Source: Anaerolineales bacterium UBA7227
GTDB lineage: Bacteria > Chloroflexota > Anaerolineae > Anaerolineales > Villigracilaceae
DNA length: 31,011 bases
Reading direction: 5' to 3'
Assembly (NCBI GenBank): GCA_002473085.1
Contig: DKTP01000156.1
Coordinates: 1-31,011 of the forward strand
Below the pieces are notes generated by a model. It had not been told where the DNA came from. It did not search any database and saw only the letters and a list, made by a program, of their open reading frames with translations. Below are positions 13,371 to 21,330 of the stretch, piece by piece. Position numbers and translations under genes: made by a program. Each line of letters opens with the position of its first letter. Position 1 is the stretch's first letter.

Positions 13371-15095
13371 ATGGCAAAAGCAAAACTGATCCCTCCTTAC
13401 GGCGGCAAACTGGTGAACCTGGTCGTCGAAGGGAAAGAGCGCGAGGAACTCCTCGCCAGCGCGTCCAAACTGCCTTCCATCAAAATCACGATGCGAAACC
13501 TGTGCGACCTGGAGTTGATCGCTTCGGGCGGATTCTCGCCCCTGACCACTTTCATGGGCAAGGCCGATTATGACCGCGTGCTGCGCGAGATGCGTCTCTC
13601 GGACGGGACGCTCTTCCCGCTGCCCATCACGTTGACGGCGGACCCGGCCGAACTTCCCGCGGTCGGCGAGGAACTTGTGCTGCGCAACGCCAACAACGAC
13701 ACCATCGCCATCATGCGGCTGGACGAGGTCTTCCGCTGGGACGCCGATGTGGAGGCCGCGCTGGCGTACGGCTCCACCGACCCGAAGCATCCCATGGTCT
13801 CTGAAATGCAGCGCTGGGGCAAGGTGTGTATCAGCGGCCCGATCAAGGTCGTGAACATGCCGAAGTATTACGACTTCGTCAACCTGCGCCGTACGCCCGC
13901 CGAGGTGCGCGCCATTCTGGAGAATATGGGACACGACAACGTGGTCGCGTTCCAGACGCGCAACCCGCTCCATCGCATCCATGAAGAGTTGACCAAGCGC
14001 GCCGCCGCCAAAGTGAAAGGCTCGCTGCTCGTCCATCCGGTCGTGGGCATGACCAAGCCCGGCGACGTGGACCATTACACCCGCGTCCGCACGTACAAGG
14101 CGCTGGTGGACAACCACTATGACAAGAGCGCCACCCTGCTCAGCCTGCTTCCGCTTGCCATGCGCATGGCGGGACCGAAGGAAGTGCTGCTGCACGCCAT
14201 CATCCGCCGCAACCACGGGGCGAATCATTTCGTGGTCGGACGCGACCACGCGGGGCCGGGGAACGATTCCACGGGCAAGCCGTTCTACGGTCCGTATGAC
14301 GCGCAGGAGAACATGAAGAAGTACGAAGCGGAGCTTGGCGTCAAGATGATCCCGTTCGAGATGCTCGTCTATCTTCCCGACGAAGACCGCTACGTCGAAG
14401 AGAAGGACGTGCCGAAGGGCGCGAAGACCGCCAACATCTCCGGCACGCAGGTCCGCGACCAGTATCTCGCCAAGGGCAAACTGCTCCCCGAATGGTTCAC
14501 CCGCCCCGAAACCGCCGAGATCCTGCGCGAGATGTACCCGCCGCGCCACAAGCAGGGATTCTGCGTCTGGTTCACCGGCTTGAGCGGGTCGGGCAAATCG
14601 GCCACCACGCAGGTGCTGACCACGCTGCTGCTCGAACGCGGCCGCGAGACCGCCATCCTCGACGGCGACGTGGTGCGCACGCACTTGAGCAAGGGACTGG
14701 GCTTCAGCAAGGAAGACCGCGACACCAACATCCTCCGCATCGGATTCGTGGCGGGCGAGATCGCCCACGCGGGCGGCATCGTCGTCTGCGCGGCCATCAG
14801 CCCGTACCGCGCCACGCGCAACGAAGCCCGCAAGATGGTCGGCGAGAACTTCATCGAAGTCTTCATGGACACGCCCGTCGAAGTCTGCGAAGAACGCGAC
14901 GTGAAAGGCCTCTACGCCAAAGCGCGCCAGGCCATGGCCGACGGCAAGCCGATGGGTTTCACCGGCATTGACGACCCGTACGAGCCGCCCATCGAACCCG
15001 AGATCACACTCCAGGGTTACGGGGCCACGCCCGAGGAAAACGCCCGCAAGATCGTCGCGTACCTCGAAGAGCAGGGCTACCTGCTGCCACAGTAG
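13371..15095 (+). CDS. Bifunctional ATP sulfurylase / APS kinase (PAPS synthase)
   Basis: 574 residues. About residues 1-385 are ATP sulfurylase: the substrate motif QTRNPLHR lies at residues 195-202, with VGRDHAGPG near residue 287 and SGTQVRDQYL near residue 356. About residues 390-574 are APS kinase with P-loop GLSGSGKS at residues 403-410 and the DGD motif near residue 430. The protein converts sulfate and ATP to APS and then PAPS in the cytosol. No sulfite or PAPS reductase is nearby while two sulfotransferases are, so it probably feeds sulfation rather than cysteine synthesis. The start is set by a TTGGAG ribosome site. Genes of this type are named sat/cysC or cysNC-like; I leave the symbol open. 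Confidence 0.95.
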   Translation: MAKAKLIPPYGGKLVNLVVEGKEREELLASASKLPSIKITMRNLCDLELIASGGFSPLTTFMGKADYDRVLREMRLSDGTLFPLPITLTADPAELPAVGEELVLRNANNDTIAIMRLDEVFRWDADVEAALAYGSTDPKHPMVSEMQRWGKVCISGPIKVVNMPKYYDFVNLRRTPAEVRAILENMGHDNVVAFQTRNPLHRIHEELTKRAAAKVKGSLLVHPVVGMTKPGDVDHYTRVRTYKALVDNHYDKSATLLSLLPLAMRMAGPKEVLLHAIIRRNHGANHFVVGRDHAGPGNDSTGKPFYGPYDAQENMKKYEAELGVKMIPFEMLVYLPDEDRYVEEKDVPKGAKTANISGTQVRDQYLAKGKLLPEWFTRPETAEILREMYPPRHKQGFCVWFTGLSGSGKSATTQVLTTLLLERGRETAILDGDVVRTHLSKGLGFSKEDRDTNILRIGFVAGEIAHAGGIVVCAAISPYRATRNEARKMVGENFIEVFMDTPVEVCEERDVKGLYAKARQAMADGKPMGFTGIDDPYEPPIEPEITLQGYGATPEENARKIVAYLEEQGYLLPQ

Positions 15096-15107
15096 TTGCT
15101 TGACATG

Positions 15108-15155
15108 GATACGCAATACGCAGTACGTACTACATATTGCGTGTTGCGTATCTTT
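15108..15155 (+). terminator. Long imperfect hairpin after the PAPS-synthesis gene
   Basis: The arms GATACGCAATACGCAGTA and TACTACATATTGCGTGTTGCGTATC (as two parts) pair over about 18 bases with few mismatches. The hairpin is followed by TTTCTTT. It is placed to end transcription after the PAPS-synthesis gene, although the T-tract is weak. It resembles a dispersed intergenic palindrome more than a dedicated terminator. Confidence 0.5.
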
Positions 15156-15161
15156 CTTTGA

Positions 15162-16706
15162 ATGACCTCCCGCCGACTTTCCTTCGCCTCCTTCCTGACG
15201 TTGGGCCTGCTTGCCGCTCTCGGATGTTTCCTCGTCCTCAAAGCGACTCCCGAAGGCCTCGGCCTCTCCGACGATTCCATCGCGTACATCGCGGGGGCGC
15301 GCAGCCTTCTGGCGGGAGACGGCTACCGCGCCGCCTGGCTCGAATCGAACAAACCCGTCACCCACTTCCCCCCGGCCTTTTCCGGGACGCTGGCGTTGAT
15401 CGGGCTGACCGGGGCCAATCCCATCAATGCGGCGCGGCTGCTCAACGCCGCGCTGTTCGGCATCAACGCCGCGCTGCTCGGACTGCTCGGCTGGCGCGCG
15501 ACGAAATCGTCCCTGGCGGGGATCGTCCTCGCCGCGCTGGTCGTCGTCAACGCCTCGCTCTTGCGCGTCCACGCGGTCGCGATGAGCGAGCCGCTGTTTT
15601 TATTTTTCAGCCTGATCGCGTTTTTGCTCTTCGCCTTTTATTTCGATTTCGGCAAACCGGCCTGGCTCCTTGCCGCCGGTCTCGCGAGTTCCCTCGCCTA
15701 CCTGACGCGCTACTCCGGCCTCGCGCTGGCCGCCACCTTTGCACTGACGCTCATCCTCCTGAACGAGACCTGGAAGAAGCGTCTCTCCTCCGCCGCGCTT
15801 TTCCTCGCCGGCTTCCTGCCCCCGGCCCTCGCGTGGGGACTCCGCAACCGCCTCGTCGCGGGGAACGCCACCAACCGCACGTTCGTCTGGCATCCCGTCA
15901 CGCCCGAAACGCTGCGGCAGGGACTTCGCACATTCTCTGAGTTCCTCGTCCCTGTGGAGGAATGGCGGCGCGAGTTGTTCCGAACGCCGCAGATCTTCAC
16001 CGCGTTCGCCGTCCTGGTCCTCCTGGCGATCCTGCTGTGGATTTTAGTCAATGGCTTGCGGCGATTCTTCAAGCCGTCCATGCCCATGCCCGAAGCGATC
16101 GGCTTCACCAACGGGTTGTACATCTTCGGCTACCTCGCCTCGACGCTGTTCTCGATCAGCCTCTTCGACGCCAGCACGCCGCTGAAAGTCCGCATCCTCG
16201 CGCCGCTCTACTTGCCGCTCATGCTGCTCCTCGTCTGCGCGGGAACGTGGATGTGGAAAAATTTCAGCCTCATTGGACGCGCGGCCATCGTCCTCCTGAC
16301 GGTCTATATTTTCGGCGTCTCCATCACGGGGCAGGCGCGCGCGGTGACGGAACTCTCCAAAGGCGGGCAGGGATACGCGTCGTTCAAGTGGTACGATTCG
16401 AAAGTCATCGCGTACCTGAAAACCCTGCCTGCCGATGCGCCCATTTACACCAACGAGCCGGGCGCGGTCTATCTCTACCTGGGACGCGGCTGCCGCGTCC
16501 TGCCCGAACGCGTGGACCCCGTGACGGGCCTCGCGTGGGATAATTTCGACGCGGGCATCGCATCCGTCCGCGACGACGTGCTTGCGGGCCGCGCCGCGCT
16601 GGCGGTCTTCGACGCGGCCGCCGACGCCGATTTCGACCTGTTGACGTCCGGCCTGCCGCTGGCGTTCAAAGGCGGCGGGGGCGCGGTCTTCTACGCGTCG
16701 CCGTAA
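15162..16706 (+). CDS. GT-C-like polytopic membrane glycosyltransferase
   Basis: 514 residues with about ten membrane helices and a soluble C-terminal part of some 120 residues. The first outer loop carries LSDDSIAYIAGARSLL, with Asp37-Asp38 where GT39/ArnT-like enzymes hold their catalytic acid. The loop HFPPAFSGTLALIGL follows. Such enzymes move a sugar from a polyprenyl-phosphate carrier to an acceptor outside the membrane. Sugar and acceptor are unknown. No ribosome site is visible before the ATG. Its place inside the sulfation/nonulosonate block suggests it builds the same glycan. Confidence 0.75.
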   Translation: MTSRRLSFASFLTLGLLAALGCFLVLKATPEGLGLSDDSIAYIAGARSLLAGDGYRAAWLESNKPVTHFPPAFSGTLALIGLTGANPINAARLLNAALFGINAALLGLLGWRATKSSLAGIVLAALVVVNASLLRVHAVAMSEPLFLFFSLIAFLLFAFYFDFGKPAWLLAAGLASSLAYLTRYSGLALAATFALTLILLNETWKKRLSSAALFLAGFLPPALAWGLRNRLVAGNATNRTFVWHPVTPETLRQGLRTFSEFLVPVEEWRRELFRTPQIFTAFAVLVLLAILLWILVNGLRRFFKPSMPMPEAIGFTNGLYIFGYLASTLFSISLFDASTPLKVRILAPLYLPLMLLLVCAGTWMWKNFSLIGRAAIVLLTVYIFGVSITGQARAVTELSKGGQGYASFKWYDSKVIAYLKTLPADAPIYTNEPGAVYLYLGRGCRVLPERVDPVTGLAWDNFDAGIASVRDDVLAGRAALAVFDAAADADFDLLTSGLPLAFKGGGGAVFYASP

Positions 16707-16718
16707 CCGAGGAGTATG

Positions 16719-17546
16719 ATGACCATTCAGGAAAAATTTGATTTGACCGGACGCGTCGCCGTCGTGACGGGCGGCGCGGGATTGCTCGGCAGGGAATTTT
16801 GCCGTACGCTGGCGGAAGCGGGCGCGGCCGTCGCGGTCGTTGACCTGGACGCGGACGCGGCCAATCAGGTCGCGTCTGACCTGACCCGCGACGGATTCCG
16901 CGCGCAGGGGATCGCGGCGGACATCACCGATCCCGCGTCGGTGGACGCGCTGACCGTCTCCGTCCTCTCGACGTTCGGGCGGGTGGACATCCTCGTCAAC
17001 TCCGCGGCCCTCGACCCGAAGTTCGATCCCGACGCGGCCGCGCGGGGGATCGCTCCCGGCGCGTTCGAGGACTATCCGCTCGAACAGTGGAACGCCGCGC
17101 TCAACGTCAATTTGACGGGCATGTTTCTCGTCACGCAGGCCTGCGTCAAACAGATGGTCGCGCAGGGCAGGAAGGGGAGCGTCATCAATATCTGCTCCAC
17201 GTATGGACTTAACGGCCCCGACCAGCGCATCTATGTCAAGGACGGGAAGCGCGTGGCGTTCAAGCCCGTCTATTACACTGTGACCAAAGCGGGAGCGCTG
17301 GGATTCACCAAATATCTCGCCGCCTATTACGCGGGGACGGAGATCCGCGTCAACGCGCTCACTCCTGGCGGCGTGTTCAACAACCACGAAGAATACTTCG
17401 TCTCCAACTATTCCGCCAAGACCATCCTCGGCCGCATGGCGCGTAAGGACGAGATGAACGGCGCGCTGCTGTTCCTCGCGTCCGACGCGTCATCGTACAT
17501 GACGGGGAATAATGTCGTTGTGGATGGCGGTTGGACGGCGTGGTAA
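16719..17546 (+). CDS. SDR family oxidoreductase
   Basis: 275 residues, classical short-chain dehydrogenase. The cofactor motif TGGAGLLG is at residues 17-24, NSA at 94-96, the catalytic Ser at 160, and YTVTK at 186-190 gives the catalytic Tyr and Lys. The closing GNNVVVDGGWTAW is typical. I chose the second ATG (16719) because GAGGAG is only one base from the first ATG (16716). The best-known relatives beside NeuA/NeuB genes are PtmA-type oxidoreductases of flagellin glycosylation clusters, so a step in sugar-precursor synthesis is likely. The exact reaction is not known. Confidence 0.88.
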   Translation: MTIQEKFDLTGRVAVVTGGAGLLGREFCRTLAEAGAAVAVVDLDADAANQVASDLTRDGFRAQGIAADITDPASVDALTVSVLSTFGRVDILVNSAALDPKFDPDAAARGIAPGAFEDYPLEQWNAALNVNLTGMFLVTQACVKQMVAQGRKGSVINICSTYGLNGPDQRIYVKDGKRVAFKPVYYTVTKAGALGFTKYLAAYYAGTEIRVNALTPGGVFNNHEEYFVSNYSAKTILGRMARKDEMNGALLFLASDASSYMTGNNVVVDGGWTAW

Positions 17547-17553
17547 GATAATT

Positions 17554-17614
17554 AGAGAGCAGATGAGTAGAGAGCAGTCCACGCTCCAACTACCCTCTGT
17601 TCTCTACTCTCTTC
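17554..17614. repeat. AGAG-type inverted repeat before the neuA-like gene
   Basis: GAGTAGAGAGCAG on the left pairs with CTGTTCTCTACTC on the right with one mismatch, around a loop of about 17 bases. The right arm runs to within four bases of the next ATG. A related repeat lies after that gene (18841-18920). No ribosome site is present, so the structure could affect translation of the gene at 17618. Confidence 0.7.
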
Positions 17615-17617
17615 ACT

Positions 17618-18850
17618 ATGACTGAAGTCCTAGCCCTCATCCCCGCTCGCGGCGGCTCGAAAGGCATTCCGCGCAAGAACATCCGCAACTTCGCGGGCTA
17701 TCCGCTCATTGCATGGAGTATCGCCGCGGCGAAGCAGGCCGCGTCCGTGACGCGCGTCATCGTCAGCACGGACGACGAGGAGATCGCGGCGGTCGCCCGT
17801 CAGTTCGGCGCGGAGACGCCCTTCCTGCGTCCCGCCGAGTTCGCGCAGGACCACACCACCGACCTGCCCGTGTTCGTCCACTCGCTGAAGTGGCTGGATG
17901 AACACGAAAACTACAAGCCCGATGTGGCGGTGCAACTGCGTCCCACGTCGCCCATCCGCCCGCGCGGACTGGTGGACAAGGCCATCGCCATCCTGCTGGC
18001 GCATCCCGACGCGGACAGCGTGCGCGGCGTCGTCTCGGCGGGACAGAATCCGCACAAGATGTGGCGACTGCCCGATGGCGAAAACGCGCCGATGAAAAAC
18101 CTGCTGGACGTGGACGGGATTGACGAGCCGTACAACGCGCCGCGGCAAATCCTCCCGCCCGTCTACTGGCAGACGGGTCACATTGACGCGGTCCGCGTGG
18201 CGACGATTCTCAGCGGCTCGATGAGTGGGAAGAATATTTATCCGCTCATCATCGACTCGGTCTTCACCGTGGACATTGACAACCTGCAAGACTGGGCGCG
18301 CTACGAACATCTCGTCGCCGCGGGCGGACTGGACATGGTTTGGGCGGGACGCGCGCGCCGTCCGATGCCCGCGTCTGTGAAGTTGATCGTTTCGGACTTC
18401 GACGGCGTCGTCACCGACAACCGCGTCTGGACGGACGAAAACGGCAAGGAAACGGTAGCCGCTTCACGGTCCGATTCGATGCACATCCGCACGCTGCGCG
18501 AGCGCGGGGTCGAAGTGATGATCCTGTCGTCGGAGCCGAATCCCGTCGTCCAGGCGCGAGCCGCGAAGATGGGCGTGGACGCCGTCCACGGGATAGACAT
18601 CCGCGGCAAGGGCGAGGCGTTGACAAAGTTGCTGGCTGAGAGAAATGTCGAGCCTGCGAATGTGGTATACGTCGGCAACGACTTGAACGACCTGCCCTGC
18701 TTCGAGATCGCGGGCTGGGCTGTCGCCGTTGCGGACGCGTATCCCGAAGTGTTGCAAGCCGCCGATTATGTGCTGTCCAAACCTGGCGGTCACGGCGCGG
18801 TGCGCGAGCTGTGCGAGTTGGTGTTGAAGAAGATAGAGAGCGGAGAGTAG
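17618..18850 (+). CDS. neuA: CMP-nonulosonate synthetase fused to KdsC-like HAD phosphatase
   Basis: 410 residues, two domains. Residues 1-235 are a CMP-sialate synthetase of the NeuA type: LIPARGGSKGIPRKN at 7-21, the QLRPTSP motif at 106-112 and the metal Asp pair near 219-221. It couples CTP to a 2-keto-3-deoxy-nonulosonic acid. Residues 253-410 are a KdsC/8-phosphatase-type HAD domain: DFDGVVTD at 260-267, SSE near 304 and GNDLND at 353-358, with all catalytic Asp residues kept. The same pairing is known from vertebrate CMAS and some bacterial NeuA proteins. An active phosphatase would fit a pathway through a 9-phosphate intermediate. The gene lies next to the neuB-like gene. Confidence 0.88.
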   Translation: MTEVLALIPARGGSKGIPRKNIRNFAGYPLIAWSIAAAKQAASVTRVIVSTDDEEIAAVARQFGAETPFLRPAEFAQDHTTDLPVFVHSLKWLDEHENYKPDVAVQLRPTSPIRPRGLVDKAIAILLAHPDADSVRGVVSAGQNPHKMWRLPDGENAPMKNLLDVDGIDEPYNAPRQILPPVYWQTGHIDAVRVATILSGSMSGKNIYPLIIDSVFTVDIDNLQDWARYEHLVAAGGLDMVWAGRARRPMPASVKLIVSDFDGVVTDNRVWTDENGKETVAASRSDSMHIRTLRERGVEVMILSSEPNPVVQARAAKMGVDAVHGIDIRGKGEALTKLLAERNVEPANVVYVGNDLNDLPCFEIAGWAVAVADAYPEVLQAADYVLSKPGGHGAVRELCELVLKKIESGE

Positions 18851-18920
18851 AGAGTAGAGAGTAGAGAACAGAGAGTAGTGAGCAGGGATTGGGAATTGAT
18901 TTTGACCGCTCTCTGTTCTC
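18841..18920. repeat. AGAGTAG tandem repeat with 12-base inverted repeat
   Basis: Four copies of AGAGTAG are followed by GAGAACAGAGAG (18864-18875), which pairs perfectly with CTCTCTGTTCTC (18909-18920). The repeat starts in the last codons of the neuA-like gene and forms a hairpin in the leader of the neuB-like gene. Related sequence lies at 17554-17614, so the neuA-like gene is bracketed. Confidence 0.8.
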
Positions 18921-18952
18921 TTGTCATCTCATAACTAATTGAAGGAGATCAC

Positions 18953-19834
18953 ATGACACGCGAAATCAAACTCGGAAATCGCATGGTCGGCGACGGGCAT
19001 CCTGCCTACGTCATCGCCGAGATCGGAATCAACCACAACGGCGACGTCGGCATCGCCAAAGAGATGATCAGCGCCGCGGCCCACGCGGGCGCGGACGCGG
19101 TCAAGTTCCAGAAGCGCACGCCCGATGTGTCCACGCCCGAGGCGCAGAAGAGTCAAATGCGCGAGACGCCGTGGGGCTACATCCCGTATATCGAGTATCG
19201 CTACAAAGTCGAGTTCGACGCCGCGCAGTATAGCGAGATTGACCGTCACTGCAAAGAGAAGGGCATCGCCTGGATGGTCTCGGTGTGGGACGAACCCGCT
19301 GTGGATTTCATGGAGCAGTTCGACACACCCGCGTATAAGATCCCGTCCGCCTCGCTGACCGATCACGCGCTGCTCAAGTACGCTCGCAAGACGGGCAAGC
19401 CCATCATTATTTCCACGGGCATGTCCACGATGGAACAGATTCACAAGGGCGTAAAGGCCGTGGGCGAGGAAAACCTCGTCGTCATGCACTGCACCAGCGC
19501 CTATCCGTGCGAGCCCGAGGAGTTGAATCTTAAAATGATCGAGACGCTCCGTCGCGAATTCCCGAACACCCCCATCGGCTATTCGGGACACGAAGTCGGA
19601 CTCGTCCCCTCGACAATCGCCGTCTCGCTCGGCGCGTGCATGGTGGAACGTCACTTGACCCTCGACCGCGCCATGTGGGGCAGCGACCAGGCCGCGTCCG
19701 TCGAACCTGGCGGCTTTGAGCGCCTCGTCAAATACATCCGCGTCACCGAGGCCGCGTTGGGCGACGGCGTGAAGAAGGTGTACGAATCCGAGAAGTCGTC
19801 ATTAAAGAAACTGCGCCGCGTCAATGACGAGTAA
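18953..19834 (+). CDS. neuB: NeuB-type nonulosonic acid synthase lacking the SAF domain
   Basis: 293 residues. NeuB condenses phosphoenolpyruvate with an N-acyl hexosamine (or its 6-phosphate) to a nine-carbon keto acid. The TIM-barrel active site is complete: AEIGINHNGD with Glu23, KFQKR with Gln53, GYSGHE with His213, and VERHLTLD with Glu232 and His234. The protein then stops after VYESEKSSLKKLRRVNDE. NeuB proteins usually have about 346 residues and end in a SAF (antifreeze-like) domain that completes the partner subunit's active site in trans. That domain is absent here and no frameshifted copy follows. AAGGAG lies seven bases before the ATG. Confidence 0.88.
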   Translation: MTREIKLGNRMVGDGHPAYVIAEIGINHNGDVGIAKEMISAAAHAGADAVKFQKRTPDVSTPEAQKSQMRETPWGYIPYIEYRYKVEFDAAQYSEIDRHCKEKGIAWMVSVWDEPAVDFMEQFDTPAYKIPSASLTDHALLKYARKTGKPIIISTGMSTMEQIHKGVKAVGEENLVVMHCTSAYPCEPEELNLKMIETLRREFPNTPIGYSGHEVGLVPSTIAVSLGACMVERHLTLDRAMWGSDQAASVEPGGFERLVKYIRVTEAALGDGVKKVYESEKSSLKKLRRVNDE

Positions 19835-19879
19835 TGCGGGTTACAAGTTGCGTGTATACTTGCAAGCCTGTGGTGATCA

Positions 19880-20734
19880 ATGCGACTGACTCAAAGCCTC
19901 CGCCGCGCTCTTAGACCTGTCGGGAAAAACCTGCAAGCCGTTGCGCGTTGGAAGAGATTCTCTTTCGACGACGCGCCGCCCATCTTCGGCAACGCCAAAC
20001 CGAAGAGCGGCTCGCACCTGCTCCTGCAAGTCCTCAACGGCTTCACGCGCATCATGCCCTACCGCTACGTGGAGGCCGAACCCGTGCGGACGATTACCAA
20101 AGACGGACGCCGCCGCGCCAATTCTGAAATTCTGGGCGACTTGACGCGCGTCCCGCGCGGCGTGATCGGCTGGGGATACGTGGACGCCGCGCCCGAAAAC
20201 GCGTCTTTCCTGACTTCGAGCGGGCGCGTCAACTTCTTCATCTACCGCGACCCGCGCGACCTGCTCGTCTCACAGGTCTTCTTCGCCACCGACATGCACG
20301 AAGAGCATGGCATGCACGACTACTATCAGTCCCTGCCCGATTTCGGCGAGCGACTTAAAGTTGCCATCACTGGCGTTGACCGCGACGGACTCTACATGGT
20401 CAGCGTGAAAGGACGCTACGAGGGCGTGTTCCAATGGCTCGAACAGCCCAACGTGATGTGCATCCGCTACGAGGATTTGGTGGACCGCCGCGAGTCCACG
20501 CTGGCGTCCATGCTCGACGAGGTGGAGCGGACAGGTTACAAAATCCCCACGCCGCGCGAGACGGCGGCCGCGATCCTGGTCGAGGCGATCCAGCCGAAGA
20601 AGAGTCGCACCTTCCGCGTGGGCAGGACGGGCAACTGGAAGGAATATTTCACCGACGAACACAAACGCCTGTTCAAAGACGTGGCGGGAGACCTGTTGGT
20701 GAGGCTGGGGTACGAGGCGAGTAATGATTGGTGA
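19880..20734 (+). CDS. Sulfotransferase domain protein (second copy)
   Basis: 284 residues, close to the classic cytosolic sulfotransferase plan. The 5' site is PKSGSHLL at residues 41-48, the 3' site is FIYRDPRDLLVS at 120-131, and the C-terminal PAPS loop is RVGRTGNWKEYFT near 246-258. It transfers sulfate from PAPS to an acceptor, here most likely a glycan or glycolipid. A TATACT box at 19855-19860 lies 19 bases before the ATG, so it may have its own promoter. It ends Ala-Ser-Asn-Asp-Trp; the first sulfotransferase ends Lys-Asn-Asn-Asp-Trp. Confidence 0.9.
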   Translation: MRLTQSLRRALRPVGKNLQAVARWKRFSFDDAPPIFGNAKPKSGSHLLLQVLNGFTRIMPYRYVEAEPVRTITKDGRRRANSEILGDLTRVPRGVIGWGYVDAAPENASFLTSSGRVNFFIYRDPRDLLVSQVFFATDMHEEHGMHDYYQSLPDFGERLKVAITGVDRDGLYMVSVKGRYEGVFQWLEQPNVMCIRYEDLVDRRESTLASMLDEVERTGYKIPTPRETAAAILVEAIQPKKSRTFRVGRTGNWKEYFTDEHKRLFKDVAGDLLVRLGYEASNDW

Positions 20735-20755
20735 ATTGAAATCGGCCTTGGGAAG

Positions 20756-20766
20756 TGTTGTATAAT
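20756..20766 (+). promoter_or_regulatory. -10 box before small antitoxin-like gene
   Basis: TG, three bases, then perfect TATAAT at 20761-20766, 18 bases before the ATG at 20785. Same TG-N3-hexamer layout as the leaderless promoters at 2709, 3712 and 25583. Confidence 0.55.
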
Positions 20767-20784
20767 TCCCGCAAGAGATTTACC

Positions 20785-21057
20785 ATGAACGCCCAACAGA
20801 TCCTTGCCGACATCCACGCGCTGGAGGAGGATCTGCTCGCCTTCGAGCGCAAATACGGAATTCGCTCCGAAATATTCTACGCGGCTTATGTAAATGGCGA
20901 AGAACCCGAAAGGGATGAGTGGGTTCTTGATTTTGGCGAGTGGGGCAGCGTGTACAAGACCTGGCTGGAACGCCAGGCGCAGTATCGGAACGAAATCCGC
21001 CGCCTCCAGCATAATTCTTCCCCGCTGGCTGGCCTTATTCGGGTCTCCGCCGCATGA
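20785..21057 (+). CDS. Small antitoxin-like protein upstream of DUF6516 remnant
   Basis: 90 residues, charged and helical: an N-terminal coiled segment (ILADIHALEEDLLAFERKYG), then VNGEEPERDEWVLDFGEWGSVYKTWLERQ. I have seen this layout beside DUF6516/TumE-type toxin genes, so it may be the antitoxin; this rests on memory of the family and on the ATGA overlap with the DUF6516-like remnant that follows. A GTG start at 20755 is possible but would begin before the TATAAT box. It appears intact although its partner is broken. Confidence 0.55.
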   Translation: MNAQQILADIHALEEDLLAFERKYGIRSEIFYAAYVNGEEPERDEWVLDFGEWGSVYKTWLERQAQYRNEIRRLQHNSSPLAGLIRVSAA

Positions 21058-21176
21058 GCGATTTCTTTCGCACTCCTGAAGATTACGAATTATTTTTGTA
21101 TACACTGGTCGAGCGGTTTTCTGAAATTAATCGCTCGACTCAAGTAACGCCAGAGAAAGAACTACTGGCGGACTGA
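21054..21176 (+). pseudogene. DUF6516 (TumE-like) toxin remnant joined to an antitoxin tail
   Basis: A 40-codon ORF beginning MSDFFRTPEDYELFLYTL, which matches the start of DUF6516/TumE-family toxins, normally about 100-120 residues. After residue 30 the sequence changes to VTPEKELLAD and stops, two bases before a PIN-domain start. Such a short acidic end directly before a PIN toxin is how many antitoxin genes finish. The ORF thus looks like a deletion joint between two toxin-antitoxin modules. Confidence 0.5.
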
Positions 21177-21177
21177 G

Positions 21178-21324
21178 ATGCGTGTCGTTTTCGATACGAA
21201 TGTCCTGGTCAGCGCGTTGCTGTTCGAAGAATCGATGCCTGCCCAGGCATTCTTTTTTGCCGTTGCCAAAGAGGCGAAAAACGGACGATTTCCGCCAGTT
21301 TGTACGGAAGCCTTACCTTTATAA
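21178..21324 (+). pseudogene. Truncated PIN-domain toxin
   Basis: MRVVFDTNVLVSALLF is the standard start of PIN-family (VapC-like) ribonuclease toxins, with the first catalytic Asp at residue 6. The ORF ends after 48 codons; complete members have about 130-145 residues. The later catalytic Asp/Glu residues are lost. In another frame just after codon 33 there is KTDDFRQFVRKPYL, which could be a displaced later part, implying an internal deletion with a frameshift. Confidence 0.65.
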
Positions 21325-21330
21325 CAAATC

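Noticed and set aside
13353..15572. 739-codon ORF on the minus strand
   Set aside because: Exact antisense of the ATP sulfurylase-APS kinase gene; composition is Arg/Gly/His-rich and contains no recognisable domain.
16044..17387. 447-codon minus-strand ORF across the GT-C-like and SDR genes
   Set aside because: It runs antisense through two well-supported genes and their junction; no domain is visible.
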